From Actinomycetes bacterium (GTDB taxonomy: Bacteria > Actinomycetota > Actinomycetes > Propionibacteriales > Propionibacteriaceae): DNA of 5,557 nt. This document shows, piece by piece, positions 5,267 to 5,557 of the stretch. Both the position numbers and the translations under genes were made by a program. The stretch covers positions 1 to 5,557 of the forward strand of contig JAEWIK010000330.1 of assembly GCA_023387135.1 (NCBI GenBank), read 5' to 3'. Below the pieces are notes generated by a model that was given only the letters and a program-made list of their open reading frames with translations, was not told where the DNA came from and searched no databases. Within the stretch, counting starts at the first letter, position 1. Each line of letters begins with the position of its first letter.

Positions 5267-5332
5267 TCAGAATCTTCGACGGGCATGCGGCGAGAGCCCC
5301 CGGGCGGGGAAGCCTTTCGGCTCGTAGCGCAT
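5267..5332 (-). CDS. Putative 21-aa leader peptide upstream of rtcB
   Basis: ATG 5332-5330 is preceded by AGGAAGG (5345-5339) at an ideal 6-nt spacing. The peptide begins MRYEPKGFPARG and ends LSPHARRRF before TGA. First codons are G/C-ending (14 of the first 15), but the end is CAT GCC CGT CGA AGA TTC TGA. rtcB, on the same mRNA, uses neither CGA nor AGA in 390 codons and CGT once, so the Arg run at 5281-5273 stands out. A terminator follows 18 nt later. This is the arrangement of a leader peptide in transcription attenuation. An overlapping ATG at 5337 opens a 29-codon frame but is too close to the Shine-Dalgarno. I know of no described homologue; the peptide may act only through its translation. 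Confidence 0.55.
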   Translation of the reverse strand: MRYEPKGFPARGLSPHARRRF

Positions 5333-5361
5333 GGCATGCCTTCCTGAGGACCAGCCGACGG

Positions 5362-5390
5362 ACGTTACACGACCACCGAGTCCTGTGCAA
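5362..5390 (-). promoter_or_regulatory. Candidate promoter of the rtcB leader
   Basis: TTGCAC (5390-5385) and TAACGT (5367-5362) are separated by exactly 17 nt on the minus strand. The -10 fits TANNNT; the -35 keeps TTG. Transcription would start near 5355, about 23 nt before the leader ORF, giving a leader of about 160 nt ahead of rtcB. Confidence 0.55.
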
Positions 5391-5540
5391 CCGGAGAAGA
5401 TCCCCGAGTCGACGTGGCCCGGTCACACGTACACCGTCGGCGCGGACGAGGACCACAGCCACGCCACGCTGCGCGTCCCCGGCAGACGCGAGTGCGACCG
5501 GCTCGCATCGCTTCGATCCGAATCTCTGCACGCGAGGTAG
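5385..5540 (+). CDS. Possible small divergent protein (51 aa), low confidence
   Basis: Not recognised. From GTG 5385 the frame reads MQPEKIPESTWPGHTYTVG and continues acidic and His-rich (ADEDHSHATLRVPG) to a stop at 5538-5540. In the first 40 codons G/C is about 70, 52 and 93 percent at positions one to three, the usual sign of a coding frame in GC-rich genomes. Against it: no Shine-Dalgarno, the start overlaps the -35 of the opposite promoter, and the last 12 codons lose the bias. It may be a small gene, a gene remnant, or chance. Confidence 0.3.
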   Translation: MQPEKIPESTWPGHTYTVGADEDHSHATLRVPGRRECDRLASLRSESLHAR

Positions 5541-5557
5541 ATTGCGAATCGCGTCAC

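Noticed and set aside
3693..5327. Long plus-strand open frame of 544 codons
   Set aside because: It is the antisense shadow of rtcB and the nucleotidyltransferase gene; its in-frame triplets are reverse complements of rtcB codons and its protein is low-complexity Asp/Val/Gly-rich.

Overview
The window is GC-rich. Its genes show strong G/C bias at codon third positions, it uses GTG as well as ATG starts, its tRNA gene lacks an encoded CCA, and it has -10 boxes of the TANNNT type placed so that some genes look leaderless. Together these point to an actinobacterium (inference from composition and protein style; the genus cannot be told). No integrase, transposase, phage gene or CRISPR array is visible.

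Left part (1-1100): the nearly complete 5' portion of a CoA-binding (YccU/COG1832-type) protein gene on the minus strand, a clean tRNA-Pro(GGG) gene, a perfect 9-bp hairpin, and a probable small helical protein gene with a terminator-like dyad after its stop. Middle (1089-2040): a divergent pair of unrecognised genes, a 151-aa soluble protein (minus) and an 87-aa two-helix membrane protein (plus), both with a TANNNT box directly before the ATG. From 2041 to 2712 no convincing gene is seen; the stretch holds a long GC-rich inverted repeat and a relic of a tRNA-Asn(GTT) gene (anticodon arm, variable loop, start of the T arm). It is followed by a short YchJ-type NTF2-like protein that lacks the family's cysteine-rich SEC-C module.

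Right part (3129-5400): a minus-strand RNA-repair operon. The first gene is a full-length RtcB RNA ligase (3'-phosphate/5'-OH ligation, GTP-dependent); 99 bp after its stop follows a nucleotidyltransferase of the DNA polymerase beta superfamily resembling the RNA-ligase-associated RlaP family. A strong 12-bp hairpin sits between the two genes.

The most interesting structure is the rtcB leader (about 5355-5193, minus). It holds a plausible promoter with a 17-nt spacer, a good Shine-Dalgarno, a 21-codon ORF ending in the unusual run CGT CGA AGA TTC TGA, then a perfect 10-bp terminator hairpin with a T run, and only then the rtcB start. CGA and AGA are not used at all in the 390 codons of rtcB, and CGT once. 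An upstream segment inside the small ORF can pair with the 5' arm of the terminator. This layout suggests translation-coupled attenuation of an RNA-repair operon, possibly sensing arginine tRNA supply or damage. That is a hypothesis from sequence alone.
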